Source of the DNA: Desmodesmus armatus
Taxonomy: Eukaryota; Chlorophyta; Chlorophyceae; Sphaeropleales; Scenedesmaceae
Reading direction: 5' to 3'
DNA length: 64,000 bases
Assembly (NCBI GenBank): GCA_007449985.2
Contig: VIIQ02000725.1
Location: forward strand, 1-64,000
The notes under the pieces were generated by a model. That model saw only the letters and a list, made by a program, of their open reading frames with translations. It did not search any database and was not told the DNA's origin. A program made the translations under genes and the position numbers. How positions within the stretch are numbered: the stretch's first letter is position 1; every line of letters begins with the position of its first letter. Positions 21,559-33,610 of the stretch are shown here, piece after piece.

Positions 21559-23504
21559 GTAGATCTGATACGTCGCAGGTAGGAGGTTTGCGATGTGGCA
21601 GTCTTGCTCACTGCAAAAGGAAGCAAACAGCAGTACATGACTAAAACGACATGACCAGCAAGAAGGTGGTTGGAACAGTCAGAGTTGGTGAGAGGTTAGG
21701 GAAGAAACTGGTGCACAAATCAAAGTCTTACATGCGTAAATATACGGTAGTCAGGCTCCGCTGCAACATGAGCACTAGTGGTGCTCATGAGCTGATCAGT
21801 ACTGGGTGCATTGCTGTCATGCACCGTTGCTGGAGGCAACAGCAGAGCGCCGATGCTTGCACCGCGCTCATACGTGATTGCGATGTGCAGATCATTGACC
21901 TCTTTATGCAGCTTGCAGTTCAGGTCCACATTGCAAACCAGCTGCAAACGTACCTGCCCAGGACACTGCCCCCAGACTGTGGATGGAGAAGAGTGATCAC
22001 GCAGAAGCACCCTGATAAGCTTGCTTGGTGCTTGTCAAGCAGCCAGCGTCCAGAGCCTGATCACCAACGCAGCTCCAGTCCCAGCAACTGCGTTGTTGTT
22101 TCCTGTGGATGTTGACGCATTGACGGACGATCGCAAACGAAGAGTCTTTGGTGTTCTCGAAACTCCCAAGCTCAAGGCTTAAGACAGGCTGTCAACAGTA
22201 AAGTGTCACGGTCGTGTTTGGATGGGTGAGACTGGACGTGTTGCGTGCACAGTGGGTCTTGTAAGCTATGTTCTAGGTACGCGTTTCGGTTGAGGGTATT
22301 TTGAGCCCCGTTCCAGTGCTCTGGAGACTTGATGTCAAACTGGCCTGGTTGTTGTACAGTATGTGGGATGTAACGACGACCCAGGCAGCAGGCGCAAGTG
22401 TGGATAGTATATTTTGACATACGCAAACCTTTTGCAAGGTTGATTGGGCGCTGGGCCTGCTGCTGAGCACATGGAGTCATAATCCACCTGAGCCTGACAA
22501 GCTGCTGCTGCACCGCCACAGCGTGTTGTGAGCCTGCTATGATAAGACCTCAGCAGAAATTGCAAGGGTATGGAAAGGTGTCTGAAGCTATCTTACTCAA
22601 GGCTTCTCAATCACGACTTCACAGCCTACGTCGGCTGTTGCCCATGAAGCGGGAACGTTGATCACTGCTGACAATGACTATTGCTGAGCTCCCATGCGAG
22701 CGAGCAGTGCATGCTGAGCTGCCAGCGACCAGATGGTATTGCATGACCAGGGGGTGAGGCAGGCCAGCACACAGGCTCTGGCTCTGCAAGGTACTGGGTG
22801 GTAACCTTGCACGGCTGTGTGTTTGGTACCAACTTGCCGGTGAGGCAGGCACTATGTTGCGCATGCGCAACAACTGTGTTGCAGACGGCAACGTATACAT
22901 GCACATGCTTAGTGCATGCTGTTGGGTGCACGTGGCTGCAAATGCTGCATGCGACCAATTGAAGTCTTGCCAAGTCTGGGCCCCTGCTGGTGTGGACCGT
23001 TGCTGTCATGACTGCCAGGGTGTGAGGTGTTGCCAGGCTCGTGTGTGTGACATTTTGCTTGTATAGGACAGTCCATTGGTCATAGGCGTGTGCTTGGGCT
23101 GGCGTCAAAGCTTGTTCTCTTGATAGGAGCCCAAGCAAACATTGGAGTCACTATTCAGGCTGTGAACAGAATCTGTGTGCTGGTACATCATTCGTGCAAA
23201 CACCATTTTTTTCCTGGCATGAGTGGTGTGTGCGGACTGGTCTTGAACTGGAACAGGGTTTGCTGCTTGGATCCTCACGAAAGCTTGTGAGGCTACAGCA
23301 GCGCTTCCCATTTCCATCGCTTCTCACCACTCCTGAAACTAACATTCTTGCTCGCAGTTATTCAAAGTGCTTGATCGGGTGATCTCAGATGTTGCTGCAG
23401 GTGTGAGATGGCTCGGTCTGTGACTCTACAACACAGATGTTCTCAGGCACTCCCGGTCGTTCTACGGCATAGACTAACACAAACTCTGTGATCACGACCT
23501 GCAG
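21559..23504. other. Unassigned interval upstream of cysteine synthase
   Basis: Open frames up to about 158 codons exist on both strands, but none resembles a known family or shows splice-consistent structure. It should hold the promoter of the secreted-protein gene and the promoter plus a first exon of the cysteine synthase gene. Confidence 0.4.
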
Positions 23505-26500
23505 GCCTTGGCCAGCAGTTTATCTGCACACACCAGCACACACGCCCTGCTGCTGCCAGCATGCCCTACTCGCCACAGCAGCAGCACTAGCAGGAGGCAG
23601 CGGTGGCAGCCCTTCCGCGTTGCTCAGGTCGACAAGACCGCAACAGCAGCAGCAGCCCCTGCAGCAGCAGTAGATGCCCCTCCTCCCAAGGTGTCTGGCA
23701 TTGCAGATGACATCACGCAGCTTGTGGGTCACACCCCCATGGTGTACCTCAACAGTGTGACTAAGGGCTGTGTGGCAAAGGTGGCAGCAAAGCTGGAGAT
23801 CATGGAGCCTTGCTGCAGCGTCAAGGTGGGTTGATCACACAAGCCGCGAGACTTCACACATGTCAAGGATTGTGGGCGTTGTGCGTGTGTGCTGGCTGCG
23901 TCTATTGCTGTGGCAGCGCAGAGGGGGGGCGGCAAGGCCTACCGCAAGAACTCTGCATCTGTACACTGCATGTTGGGGGTGTAAAGGCTCGTACTGGGCT
24001 GCGGGAGCGGATGGGAGGCAGAGGTAGATAGTCACTTCCCTCTGGAAGCATGGTGGTTGCCGTCTTACACAGATCACTTGATGCCAGGTGTCATGGTTGC
24101 TTGCTTTGCTTGGTGCGGTGATCAGCCAGTTGCAAATTACGCTGCAGCGGGCAAAGTAATGCTGGTGTGCTGCTTCAAGACATGTGCTGTGTGCTGTGCT
24201 GTGCTTTGTCGTGATGTCTCCTGCTGCAGGACCGCATTGGCCGCAACATGATTGATGATGCAGAGGCAAAGGGTTCATCACACCAGGTGTGTGTGTGGGT
24301 GGGTGTGTTGGGAGGAAGGGGCTGTTGGGGGGTGGGGCATCTTGTGCACTTGGGAGTCTCCAACCACAGCAGCAGGCGCGCCAGGTGTGTGTGTGGGTGG
24401 GTGGGTGGGTGGGTGGGTGTGCGGGGGATGAGACAGCTGCAGACGTTGGCAGTTGCGGCCGCTTGTGCACGTAGGGGACCCCCAACCGCAGCAGCAGAAG
24501 CAGCAACAGCAAAACCAACAAGCAGCGGCAGCAGCAGCAGCATCAGCAAGTATAGCAGCAGCAGCAGCAGCAACAGTGTACCAACATGTTGAGACCACCA
24601 GTGGCAACCACTGATACACCCCTCATTCTTGTGCGACACCTTGCAGACGCTCCTCAACCCTTTTGGCAAACCTGATCCTGCTTTCCATCACCCCTCAAAC
24701 CCTCCTGACACCATGCCATTGCCTTTCCTCACCCCCGCTGCCGGGTGTCGCTAGGAGTCACCACCCTTGTTGATTGCACCAGCGTATCCCTCTTTTTAAC
24801 CCCCTGCTTACCATCAGCTGCCTATACTTACATCTCTCAACCCTCATTCAACACCTTGCAAACTCTCCTTAGCCCGTGCTAATACCCCAGTCCTTCTCAC
24901 ACCCCTGAGCACATGCCCCTCTACCCTCCTCACTCTACCCCTCACTCCTTGCCCTTGTTGCCGCATGTCACCAGGTGTGACCACCCTTGTTGAGCCCACA
25001 AGCGGCAACACAGGCATCGGTCTCGCGTTTGTTGCTGCTGCGCGGGGCTACAAGCTCATCCTCCATGCCTCCCCCCCCCCCCCCCCTTTCACTCCACCCC
25101 TCACCGTTGCTGCCTCATGTCACCAGGCGTGACCACCCTCGTCAAGCCTCCCATGCCCTTGTGCCCCCCCCCCCCGCTCATTCCCCTCCTCACTCCTTGC
25201 CCTTGTTGCCGCATGTCACCAGGTGTGACCACCCTTGTTGAGCCCACAAGCGGCAACACAGGCATCGGTCTCGCGTTTGTTGCTGCTGCGCGGGGCTACA
25301 AGCTTATCCTCACCATGCCAGCCAGCATGAGCCTGGAGCGGCGCACTTTGCTGAGGGCATTTGGGGCAGAGCTGGTTATTACAGGTGAAGGGGGGGGCTG
25401 GCGGTATTGTGTGGTGTTTGTATGCTTGCACCCATTCCCACCCCACCCACACACCTGGCCGCGCCTTTTGACAGGTAAGGGTTGTTTCAGTGGGGAAGGT
25501 GGGCGGAAGGGGCGCAGGAGCTACAAGCTGATCCTTACCATGCCAGCCAGCATGAGCCTGGAGCGACGCACTCTGCTGAGGGCATTTGGGGCAAAATTTG
25601 TCATTACAGGTGGGTCTGTGTGTATAGGGGGGGCGGGGGCGCTGGCGGCAAAATGTTACCGCTGGCGGCAAAATGTCACAGCTCTCTGTCTCCCCCCCCC
25701 CCCCCGGGCACCTCCCAGGTGAATTTTCTAGCTGTTTGGATCTATGCTGCAGGCATTTGCCACGCTCTGCGCCGCGACCCAGGTTACTGTCTTGAGTCCG
25801 TTTCCCAGCCTAGCTACTGCTGTCACTGCCTTTACTGGTCACAGTCATGGCAGTAATAGCATGTTCGTCCTTCTGAAGACCATGCTTTGAGGACGCCCTC
25901 AACATGTGGTCTCCACGGACGCATGTTACTACTGCCATGTTTGCGCACAGCCAACCGCAGCAACAGCAGTATCTAGCCCGGGGGCAGGCCGTCGGGGCGT
26001 GATCTGTCGATTTGCAGCCTGTAGTGTGACAGTGTGACAGCATGCGGTTCTCATACTTTATGTCTCCGTAAATGGGCTTGAAATCGAGCAGTGGTGACAG
26101 TAGAGTAAGCCACGGAGTTTCCAGGAAGGCTGGAGCAGGTTACACCCCCTGCACCCCCCCCCCCAATCCTGAGGGGGTGCGGTACACATGCGCACGTTCA
26201 TCAGATAAGGGGTCATTGTGATGCAGACCTGGCCAAGGAAACGGAGAGAGCCGTGGACACAGCCTAGAAAACTCTGAAGAAGGCAGGAATGAACGGGGAT
26301 GATCCCACTGCCACCCCATGCCCTCCCTGCCCCACCACCCCACCACCACCAGTACCCACCATACAGAAACACATCACAGTATGCTTGTGATGAGCCTGAA
26401 CACAATTTTATTGACCACAAATTGTTGTTTTGTTGCAGACCCCGCCAAGGGCATGAAGGGTGCTGTTGACAAGGCGAAGGAAATAGCCTCCAGCACCCCC

Positions 26501-29500
26501 AACGCCTATGTCCTGCAGCAGTTTGAGAACCCAGCCAACCCCGATATTCATAGGAGGACCACTGGGCCAGAGATATGGGCAGACACAGCCGGCACGGTAG
26601 GGGGGGGGGCAACACCGGGGGAGGCGGGGTCAAGAGGGGGGGGGGTAAATGGCGGGGGAGGGAAGGGGGGGATTTGGCGGGGGACCCCTACATACACAGG
26701 AGGACCACCGGGCCGGAAATCTGAGCAGACACAATGTTTTCTCTGGGGGGGGGGGATGGGGGCGGAGGAGAGGTGGGGGTGGTGACCAACCCCGACATAC
26801 ACAGGAGGACCACTGGACCAGAGATATGGGCGGACACAGCCGGCACGGTGAGGGGTGTGTAGGGATTTCAGGGTGGGGGGGGGGGGGGAGGGAGGGAGTG
26901 AGGGGGGGGGCATGGAGGGGGAGAGGTTGTTTTTAGGATGGGGGGGGGGGGTTGGAGGTGCGAGGGTGTGTGTGGTGCAGGGGGGGGGGGGGGGGGGGCA
27001 GTGCTGATCGCACAGACTGGTGTTGGTTGTTGCTGATGCGCCAGGTGTCCCTGCCATCAAGATCAGGCTTGCTGCTTTGATTGTGTGGCACAAGGCTGTA
27101 CTATTGGATCGAAACCTATAGGTTGAGAGCCTAATACCGTGCCATGGTCTCACCCCTGCACATGACAGCAGTTTTGGTCTGTACATCCGTTGGCAAGTGC
27201 GACGCACGCAAGCCTTGTGGGGCGTATGCGAATGAAACGACGATGCTTAACAGCTTCAGCTTGTTGAGAAACGTGCACGAGGCAGGAGCTGGGAATCCAG
27301 ATTCCGCTGGTGACAATGAGTACCGCATCGCAAATTCCGGGATTGTCACGACTAAGAAACGTATTTGTCGAAGCAGCTGGTAACCTGCTCGTTGTGTGCC
27401 AAGGCCTGTGTGCATTGCCGTCCAGTTCTTGTTGGTAACAGTATCCTTGCAAATCACACAAAACGTTCAACGCAGCTGCTCAGCCGCCTGTATATGAAAC
27501 ATAACACTGTTTTATGTGCTTGCATGGCATGGATGCACCCATCGCCGTGAGGACTTCTGAACGGTTACGAGGCGGACAGACAACCGTCGTCCAACGTTGG
27601 ACTGCGTATGTCTTACTTCTGCTTATAAGTACGAATCGTGATTTCAGGTGCTGCTGTGTGATCGAGATTGCTGAAAACTGCCCCGCTGTGTCCATTTCAG
27701 CCTGATAAGGGGCAGCAGCTGAAGCTACAGGCATAGCAGCACCCCAGCAGCAGCACGCCTGCAACAGCCAATGTGCCGCAGCTGGACTTGAGCATGACAA
27801 AGTCGCTATGCATCCCGGTCTCGCGAGCTCAACTCACTCCGCTGTGTGTAATTTCCAGCCTGAAACGTGCTCCCATGGTGGGAGCAGCTGGTAGCGCCTG
27901 CAGCCGCAGCGGTGCTGGGTTACCCCAGCAGCAGTATCCCAGCAGCATTACCCGAGCAGCATTACCCCAGCAGCAGTACCCCAGTAGCAGCAAGTATACA
28001 GCAGCTGGGCAGCAGCAGAACTGCAGTATCGCCTCCCCTGATCCCCCAAACAAATACTGGAAGGTTTCGATCCAGCACTGACGCCACCTGGGCGTTAGCC
28101 GTTCTATATCACAACTAACCACCTCATGTATCCCAGCACACGCACCCATGCTTGTGCCTTACCTGGCTTGGTTTGTCTTGGCGACTGATGCGTCACAAAA
28201 CACCGACGCGCCCACGACCAACACAACACTTTGCCAACATCTTGTCATGCCCTATGCCTGTACTGCAGCTGCTGACAGCTTTAGTCATGTGCTGCTGGTT
28301 TGGGCACTGATGTGTGGGCAGTGGGGGCTTTGTGTCGTTGGCAATCGCTACAACACTCCTGAACAGATCACATCATCTCCTCTCCGGTTTGGGCGACCGA
28401 TGATGTGATGATGTGGTGTGCTCAGGGGTGGAGCAGTGTTTGCCAACCACAAAACCCTGACACTACCTCCACTTACTGGTGTCCTGTGTGTGTGTGCCCT
28501 GTCCCTGCCCTGACTGCTCAGGTTGACAATTTGGTTGCCGGTGTTTGGCACTAGTGGCACCATCACTGGTGCTGTGATGTGCGGTTGCCAAATGCAACAC
28601 TTGAAGTGCACATACACTACACACTCACAAGTACATGTGTATGTGTGTCCCGCCCCTGTTGTTTGCATGCCTGTGTACTGCTCAGGTTGACTTTTTGGTA
28701 GCTGGTGTTGGCACTGGTGGCACCATCACTGGTGCTGGTGACTACCTCAAGGCAAAGAAGCCAGGGGTGAAGCTCATTGCAGTGGAGCCTACTGAGAGCC
28801 CTGTGCTGTCGGGTGAGAGGGTTTGGAGAGGGGGGGTGATGTTTGTAAGAGGGGGGGGGCCGTGGTGGTATGAGGGGTAGTATAACCTCGAAAGCTAGTC
28901 CTTGTGCAGTGGTGGGGGGGAGGAAGGGGGACGGCCTTCCCAGGGGGAGTGCAGCTCACAGCAGTGGAGCCCACAGAGAGCCCAGTGCTGTTGGGTGAGA
29001 AGGGGGTTCCTCAGGGGGCGGGGGGGGGGGGGGGTATGGTAGGGGGGGGGGGGAGCGGAGGGTGCGGTATTCTTGTGGGTAGTACAAGTCCAGACCCCAC
29101 TCATCATGCGATGGAGCACCAGTATTCACGTGGTAAACAGCAAGAGACGAACAGGGGGATGCCAAGCTTCAGCCTTAGGCTTGTCGGCCACAGTGTTATT
29201 CAGTGAATGTTGTTCAAGTGTGTTATCCAGTGCGCCAGTCACAACTTCCTGCTGTAACAGCAGTGTTGTCTGCTGCATTGTACTGCTGTTGTTGCGATGT
29301 CCGCTGCTCCAGGAGGCAAGCCCGGCCCCCACAAAATCCAGGGCATTGGTGCGGGCTTTGTGCCCGGGGTGCTGAACCAATCAATCATTGATGAGGTCGT
29401 GCAGGTGCGAGTGCAGGACGCGCTGATGTTGCAAGCTTCTTGTGTGGCGTACAATGTGGCTTCATGTGGTTGATGATGCCGTCATCGCTCTTGGGGAGCC

Positions 29501-30491
29501 TGGATGTTGGTGCAATGTTGTGCACCTGGGCATAGTTTGATGGTGCAGACCAACAGTAAGCTGGCATCTTGCGCTGCACTGCGGCTGGTGTAATGCGAGA
29601 TGTTTTGTGTGCTTTGCGCTGTGCTGTGCTGTGCAGATCTCCAGCGATGACTCCATCTCCATGGCAGGCCGCCTGGCCACTGAGGAGGGACTCTTCTGTG
29701 GCATCAGCAGCGGGGCAGCAGTGGCAGCAGCAATCAAGGTGAAATGCAGGGCACCGTGCATTGATGACTAAGGCGAGCAGACCTTCAGCCCCCCCCCCAG
29801 GGTATCTATAAGACCCCCCCCACTATGCCGGTTGCCTCCCTTTTGTAGCTGCAGTCAATTGCAGCGCAGCTGCTTCCACTTCCCTTTGCAATGTCTGTCC
29901 GACTGTTCTTGCGCTCGTACCAGACTGGCTCTGATCGCCCATATTGATCGTGCTGCAGGTTGCCTCCCGGCCTGAGAATGCAGGCAAGCTTGTGACTGTT
30001 GTGCTGCCCAGCTTTGGCGAGCGCTACCTGTCCAGCCTGCTGTTTGCACAAGTGCGCGCGGAGTGTGAGGCACTCACGGCAGACCAACGCATCAGGATGA
30101 GGGACCAGGTGGGTTTTGTGTGGGGGTTTTGGTGGTGGTGTTGGGGGGTGTCTTGTGGGGGGGGGGAGGGGGCATCTTTTGCGCTGGTGCAGGGGTTGAG
30201 TGTGGTGGCGAGTCCTGCTACACTGCTGCTGGCAGTAGTAGGGCTGGTCCAGGGGCTGCTTCTGAGGGGGCATCGGTAGGGAGGGTGGACTGGGTGGGGC
30301 AGTGGGTGGGTTGGTGGGTGGGTGGGTGGGTTGTCACTATCGATGCAAGCTGTATGGGGCTGCGCCCCACCTTCTGTTGTCGTGAAGATGTTTGCAGTGA
30401 AAGCCTGCTAACTTCCCCTGTTGCTGTGCTGCTACGTCTGCTGCAGGCTGGTAGGGAGTTCTACGTGCCACCACTTCAGGAGGAGCTGTAG
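23505..30491 (+). CDS. OASTL: Plastid-type cysteine synthase (O-acetylserine thiol-lyase)
   Basis: Nine exons are readable: 23505-23825, 24230-24286, 25223-25384, 26439-26596, 28686-28812, 29313-29404, 29637-29738, 29959-30108, 30447-30491 (TAG). The enzyme makes cysteine from O-acetylserine and sulfide with pyridoxal phosphate. Visible motifs are CCSVKDRIG (the Lys that binds PLP), [10 protein letters not shown] (substrate loop), [11 protein letters not shown] (PLP phosphate loop), [10 protein letters not shown], and [11 protein letters not shown] with the Ser near the pyridine nitrogen. The first ~45 residues are Ser/Thr/Arg-rich and resemble a plastid transit peptide. No in-frame ATG precedes them in this exon, so an upstream exon with the start is expected. 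Exon 2 has 57 nt where 58 are needed: AKG is followed by SSHQ instead of FITPG because one base is missing near 24271-24275. Partial copies of exons 3, 4 and 5 lie in the introns. Confidence 0.9.
24735..25165 (+). repeat. Upstream echoes of cysteine synthase exon 3 start
   Basis: Before exon 3 (25223) there are three truncated copies of its start: about 24735-24775 (GVTTLVD), 24966-25070 (through [21 protein letters not shown]) and 25111-25165 (GVTTLVKP). Two are preceded by the same CATGTCACCAG acceptor context as the real exon. Each ends abruptly in unrelated or C-rich sequence. Confidence 0.88.
25508..25611 (+). repeat. Downstream echo of cysteine synthase exon 3 end
   Basis: After exon 3 the sequence repeats its end ([20 protein letters not shown] and AFGA.FVIT) together with the ACAG|GTG donor, with a few base changes such as GAGCTGG to AAATTTG. 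Confidence 0.88.
26678..26848 (+). repeat. Two downstream echoes of cysteine synthase exon 4 end
   Basis: 26680-26733 is a decayed copy and 26784-26847 an almost perfect copy of the exon 4 end ([20 protein letters not shown] plus a GTGAGG donor). Both lie in the intron after exon 4. Confidence 0.88.
26849..28517 (+). other. Long intron of cysteine synthase gene
   Basis: The rest of the intron between exons 4 and 5. It starts with extended G-runs (to about 27000), then holds unremarkable sequence with minus-strand frames up to 108 codons (27131-27457) that match nothing I recognise, and an AGCAGCATTACCCC-type short repeat near 27920-27990. Confidence 0.5.
28518..28996 (+). repeat. Echoes flanking cysteine synthase exon 5
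   Basis: 28518-28580 upstream is a copy of the exon 5 start (CTCAG|GTTGACAATTTGGT, GGTGTTTGGCACTAGTGGCA...) carrying indels that break the frame. 28946-28996 downstream is a copy of the exon 5 end ([13 protein letters not shown] with GGTGAGAAG donor). Exon 5 itself (28686-28812) lies between. Confidence 0.86.
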
Positions 30492-32461
30492 GAGTCCTAC
30501 ATGCCATCCTTTTGAAGAGCTGTGCAAAGGTGCAAAGTTGTATTCACAGCTGCAGCTGCGTCAATGCTTGCGCGCTTGGTTGATGCGCCGTGGGTGCATG
30601 GTTGAGGATGCAAGCGGCAATGCTGGTCCGCAGGTGGCTGCATTGTTTCAGCTCAGCTCCTGTGGGTGGGTACAGTGCGTGCTGGACCTTGAATGTCTGC
30701 AGCGCACACCTGCTGGCAATGCCATGGCCTTGGATGGCACAATGCTGTCAAGGGGCAAGCGTCTCAATTCCCGGCTGTTTTCTCCCCTGCACCAGGGCAG
30801 TACTGTGATTTATCCCTACATCTGGTGCTCCCTGTGGTACATGTGGTGCTGTGGGCTTGCTCCTGCAATCACTGCACAGTACCGTGCTGAGCAGCTCGTC
30901 GTGCTGCTAGTGCTACACTGTAGAGCACTGCGGTAGCTGCAGCAGATGCTTGTGGTGCAGTACTGCTACAGCAGTACAGCTGCAACTTGCAGCTGAAGGC
31001 CTTCTTGAAGTCGTGAGCTGCATCTGGTGGTGAGCATCCACTCGTGGATGTGTCATGCAGCTGCCAGCCACAGTGTGTGAAAATGATGCGCACAGGATGC
31101 CTGCAATTGACGTTCAACCATGGGAGCTGATTGTCCTTGCTTTCAGATTTGTTCGTGCTGTTCTGGTCTGCTCTGCGCTGTAGTGAGTTCCACTCCGGGT
31201 GTGTTGCCCTGTGTGTTGATGGGTTTGTGTGGGTTTGTGCCTGTGGGGTTCTTTGTTTGCTTTTATTCAAATGCGAAGTCAAGTAGCATATCAGATATGC
31301 TTGTAACTGCACATGATGATTGGAAAGGCGGCGCCACACAGATGCGTTGTCACGGCAAACTGCGGCGGCTGCACAGAATGTCTGATAAGACTTGCATTGC
31401 ACTCATTCACTGCTCTGTTGCATGCACGCCATACTCTGCATGAGTCTGCCACAGTATCAACTGTACATTCTGCATGCATGCAACCATTCATGAGGTTTAC
31501 ACACAGGCTGGACTGTGGCAATCCCCCCAGCGTGACGGGTTGATTTTGGATAGGCAGCAGTACCTCACTGCAACAGCACTGAAAGTGTTTCAAAGTATCT
31601 GAGGGCAGTGCCAGTCTGCATTTGAGCAGATTCAATCCAAGTTGGTCGCCCCAGCAGTCAGCCAGAGATTTCTGAGGGATACAGTCTCAGCACACGACGA
31701 AAGCTGGAGGATCCAGGCCAACTCATTTAGTAACGGTGCCTGCAGCAGTCAATCACACAGGACATCACATGCATCTGGGCACACACGCAGAGCGTCACAT
31801 CCACACACGAAGGACACTGGCACACCCCAGTCACAACTGGGCATTCCCCTGGGGCGTGACTGGCAGCACAGAGACCCGTCACAGTGCTGGTATAGCTGTA
31901 GCGCGAGGATTGTTACCGAGTTGTTTAGGACGACGCACACCACTTTTGGGCGGCACATCCTTTCCAAGTGCATGACACTGTCAGCACATTGACCTGAACC
32001 TGGCCCTTCACAGTGTGTTGTACACACATGCGGGCTCAAACCTGACACACCTGCTGCAATTGCCACGGCTTGCTGCCACAACTGCTACCACAGGACTTCT
32101 CCAACTGCTTCAACTGCTCCAACTGCTCCAACCACTGCAACCCTCACAACCTTACTGTGGGGCTCAGGCTGATCCGACTCCGCTAGAAATGACACAGCAT
32201 TGCATGCATTTCTACACCAAGCTGTGTCAGGCCTAGGCCTTTCCCCCCCACCAAACAAGCCTGAGACCCACAAAAAGAGAAACCACACCAACCGCAAAGC
32301 TGCACCAGCCAAGCCACACAGGCAACTGCACTGCAAGACAGCTGGCCAAATGACCACACACAAACACACAAATCTGCAACAGCACAACGAGCGCAGGCAG
32401 GGACAGAGGGACAGGGCTGCAAACTGTGGCGGTAACACACGCAAAACAAGAGAAAGACAAC
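30492..32461. other. 3' flank of cysteine synthase and unassigned sequence
   Basis: No gene was recognised. A TGTAA near 31302 could be the cysteine synthase poly(A) signal, implying an ~800-nt 3' UTR. Near 32095-32150 there is a short CAACTGCTCCAACTGCTC-type repeat. A 20-bp block at 31897-31916 recurs at 32586-32605, beside the retrotransposon LTR. Confidence 0.45.
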
Positions 32462-32583
32462 CACCCGATCAAGGTGCACTGCACAGGCTGGCAGGTATAG
32501 GCACCCAGGGCCAGGTGACAGTAGGGTACAGCTAGAACCCTGCTGACACCATACCTACACTGTGCAGTGACCCTGCACTACAT
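32462..32583 (-). repeat. 3' LTR of the retrotransposon (122 bp)
   Basis: Direct repeat of 37960-38081 with one mismatch. It follows the integrase stop by about 60 bp on the minus strand. The sequence just internal to it carries T-rich (minus-strand) bases near 32618-32625 rather than a clean polypurine tract. Confidence 0.88.
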
Positions 32584-32644
32584 CATGTAGCGCGAGGATT
32601 GTTACTGCCACAGCAGCAAAAAAACACCTGCCATGTCCACAAGC

Positions 32645-33610
32645 CTACGACTGCGCCATAGCAGCCCGCACAGAAGCACGATCCAGATACCGAGCCAAGT
32701 TGCCGATGTTGCGGGTGAAATGCACAGCCTGCTTGAAGTCAGTGCTGCCCGTGGTAAGCACCACCACACCGTTGCCGCGAACCTCAACAACCCTGAAGGG
32801 ACCCTTGACAGCTTCACCCAAAGTAGAAACAGGCCCAGACACAACCTCCAAAGCTAAATCACCAGGTTTCAACTGGGCCAGCTCACGACGACTGCCACCA
32901 CGCAACGGCCAAGCAGCTGCGTTTTTGGCGAACTGCTGCCGAATCGCCTGAAACACCGTAGCATCGAAACCCTCGAACAACCGCCGCATATGATAAACAT
33001 GTGAATGGGGATCAGGGCACTCAAACTCGTCAGGCACAACCGACACGTCAGCCACAGTAGCGGCAGCGATAAACTCGCGCGCCAAGGGCATGACTGGAAC
33101 AGGCCGACGACCAAAAACCATCTCATGCGGTGACATGCCCAAAACAGTATGCAAACGAGCCCAGTACTGCTGCCGCATGACAGGCATACTCTGCAACCAG
33201 TGCAGGGGGTGCTCGTTGACATGCTTCACAAGCATGGCCTTGAAGGACTGAACCAGCCGCTCAACAACACCATTAGCTGCGGGGTGGCAGGCTGTGGTGT
33301 GCACATGCTTGATACCAAGCCGCGCCAGCAAGTGCTTAAACTCATCGGCAAACTCCGACCCATTGTCGGTGGTGACATGAGAGGGCACAAAATAACGACA
33401 AATCCACGAATAATAGAAAGCTTTCGCCACAGACGGGGCCTGCTTGTCATACACGACAGCAAACTCAGCGGCCTTGGTGAAGTAGTCGATCATTAGGACA
33501 ACATACGCCTTGATCGGCTTCTCAGGCATAAACAGCCTGCCATGCAGGTCAGCCACAGGCGTGTCAAACGGACCACACAAGTCCACATGAACATGCTCAA
33601 AGGGGCCCTG
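32645..33610 (-). CDS. Integrase catalytic core and C-terminal domain (frame-shifted from pol)
   Basis: The reading continues in this frame from about 33610 with GPFEHVHVDLCGPF, so the first catalytic Asp is that of HVDLCG. The second is in HVTTDNGSEF and the Glu in NGVVERLVQSF, giving a D,D,E triad with about 34 residues between the last two. A C-terminal part has LKPGDLAL and KGPFRVVEV, the GPY/F module typical of Ty3-type integrases. No chromodomain follows; the protein ends shortly after at 32645. The single-base shift from the preceding frame is either a mutation or a sequence error. Confidence 0.88.
   Translation of the reverse strand, partial: QGPFEHVHVDLCGPFDTPVADLHGRLFMPEKPIKAYVVLMIDYFTKAAEFAVVYDKQAPSVAKAFYYSWICRYFVPSHVTTDNGSEFADEFKHLLARLGIKHVHTTACHPAANGVVERLVQSFKAMLVKHVNEHPLHWLQSMPVMRQQYWARLHTVLGMSPHEMVFGRRPVPVMPLAREFIAAATVADVSVVPDEFECPDPHSHVYHMRRLFEGFDATVFQAIRQQFAKNAAAWPLRGGSRRELAQLKPGDLALEVVSGPVSTLGEAVKGPFRVVEVRGNGVVVLTTGSTDFKQAVHFTRNIGNLARYLDRASVRAAMAQS

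Noticed and set aside
21651..23138. Frames of 154-158 codons on both strands as genes
   Set aside because: Unusual composition, no similarity recalled, no supporting splice structure.
27131..27457. 108-codon minus-strand frame in the long cysteine synthase intron, as a nested gene
   Set aside because: No recognisable family, no clear ATG and splice context, and length compatible with chance at this base composition.
32645..33100. Chromodomain at the integrase C-terminus
   Set aside because: Sequence after the GPF-V module ends within about 45 residues and lacks chromodomain aromatic residues.
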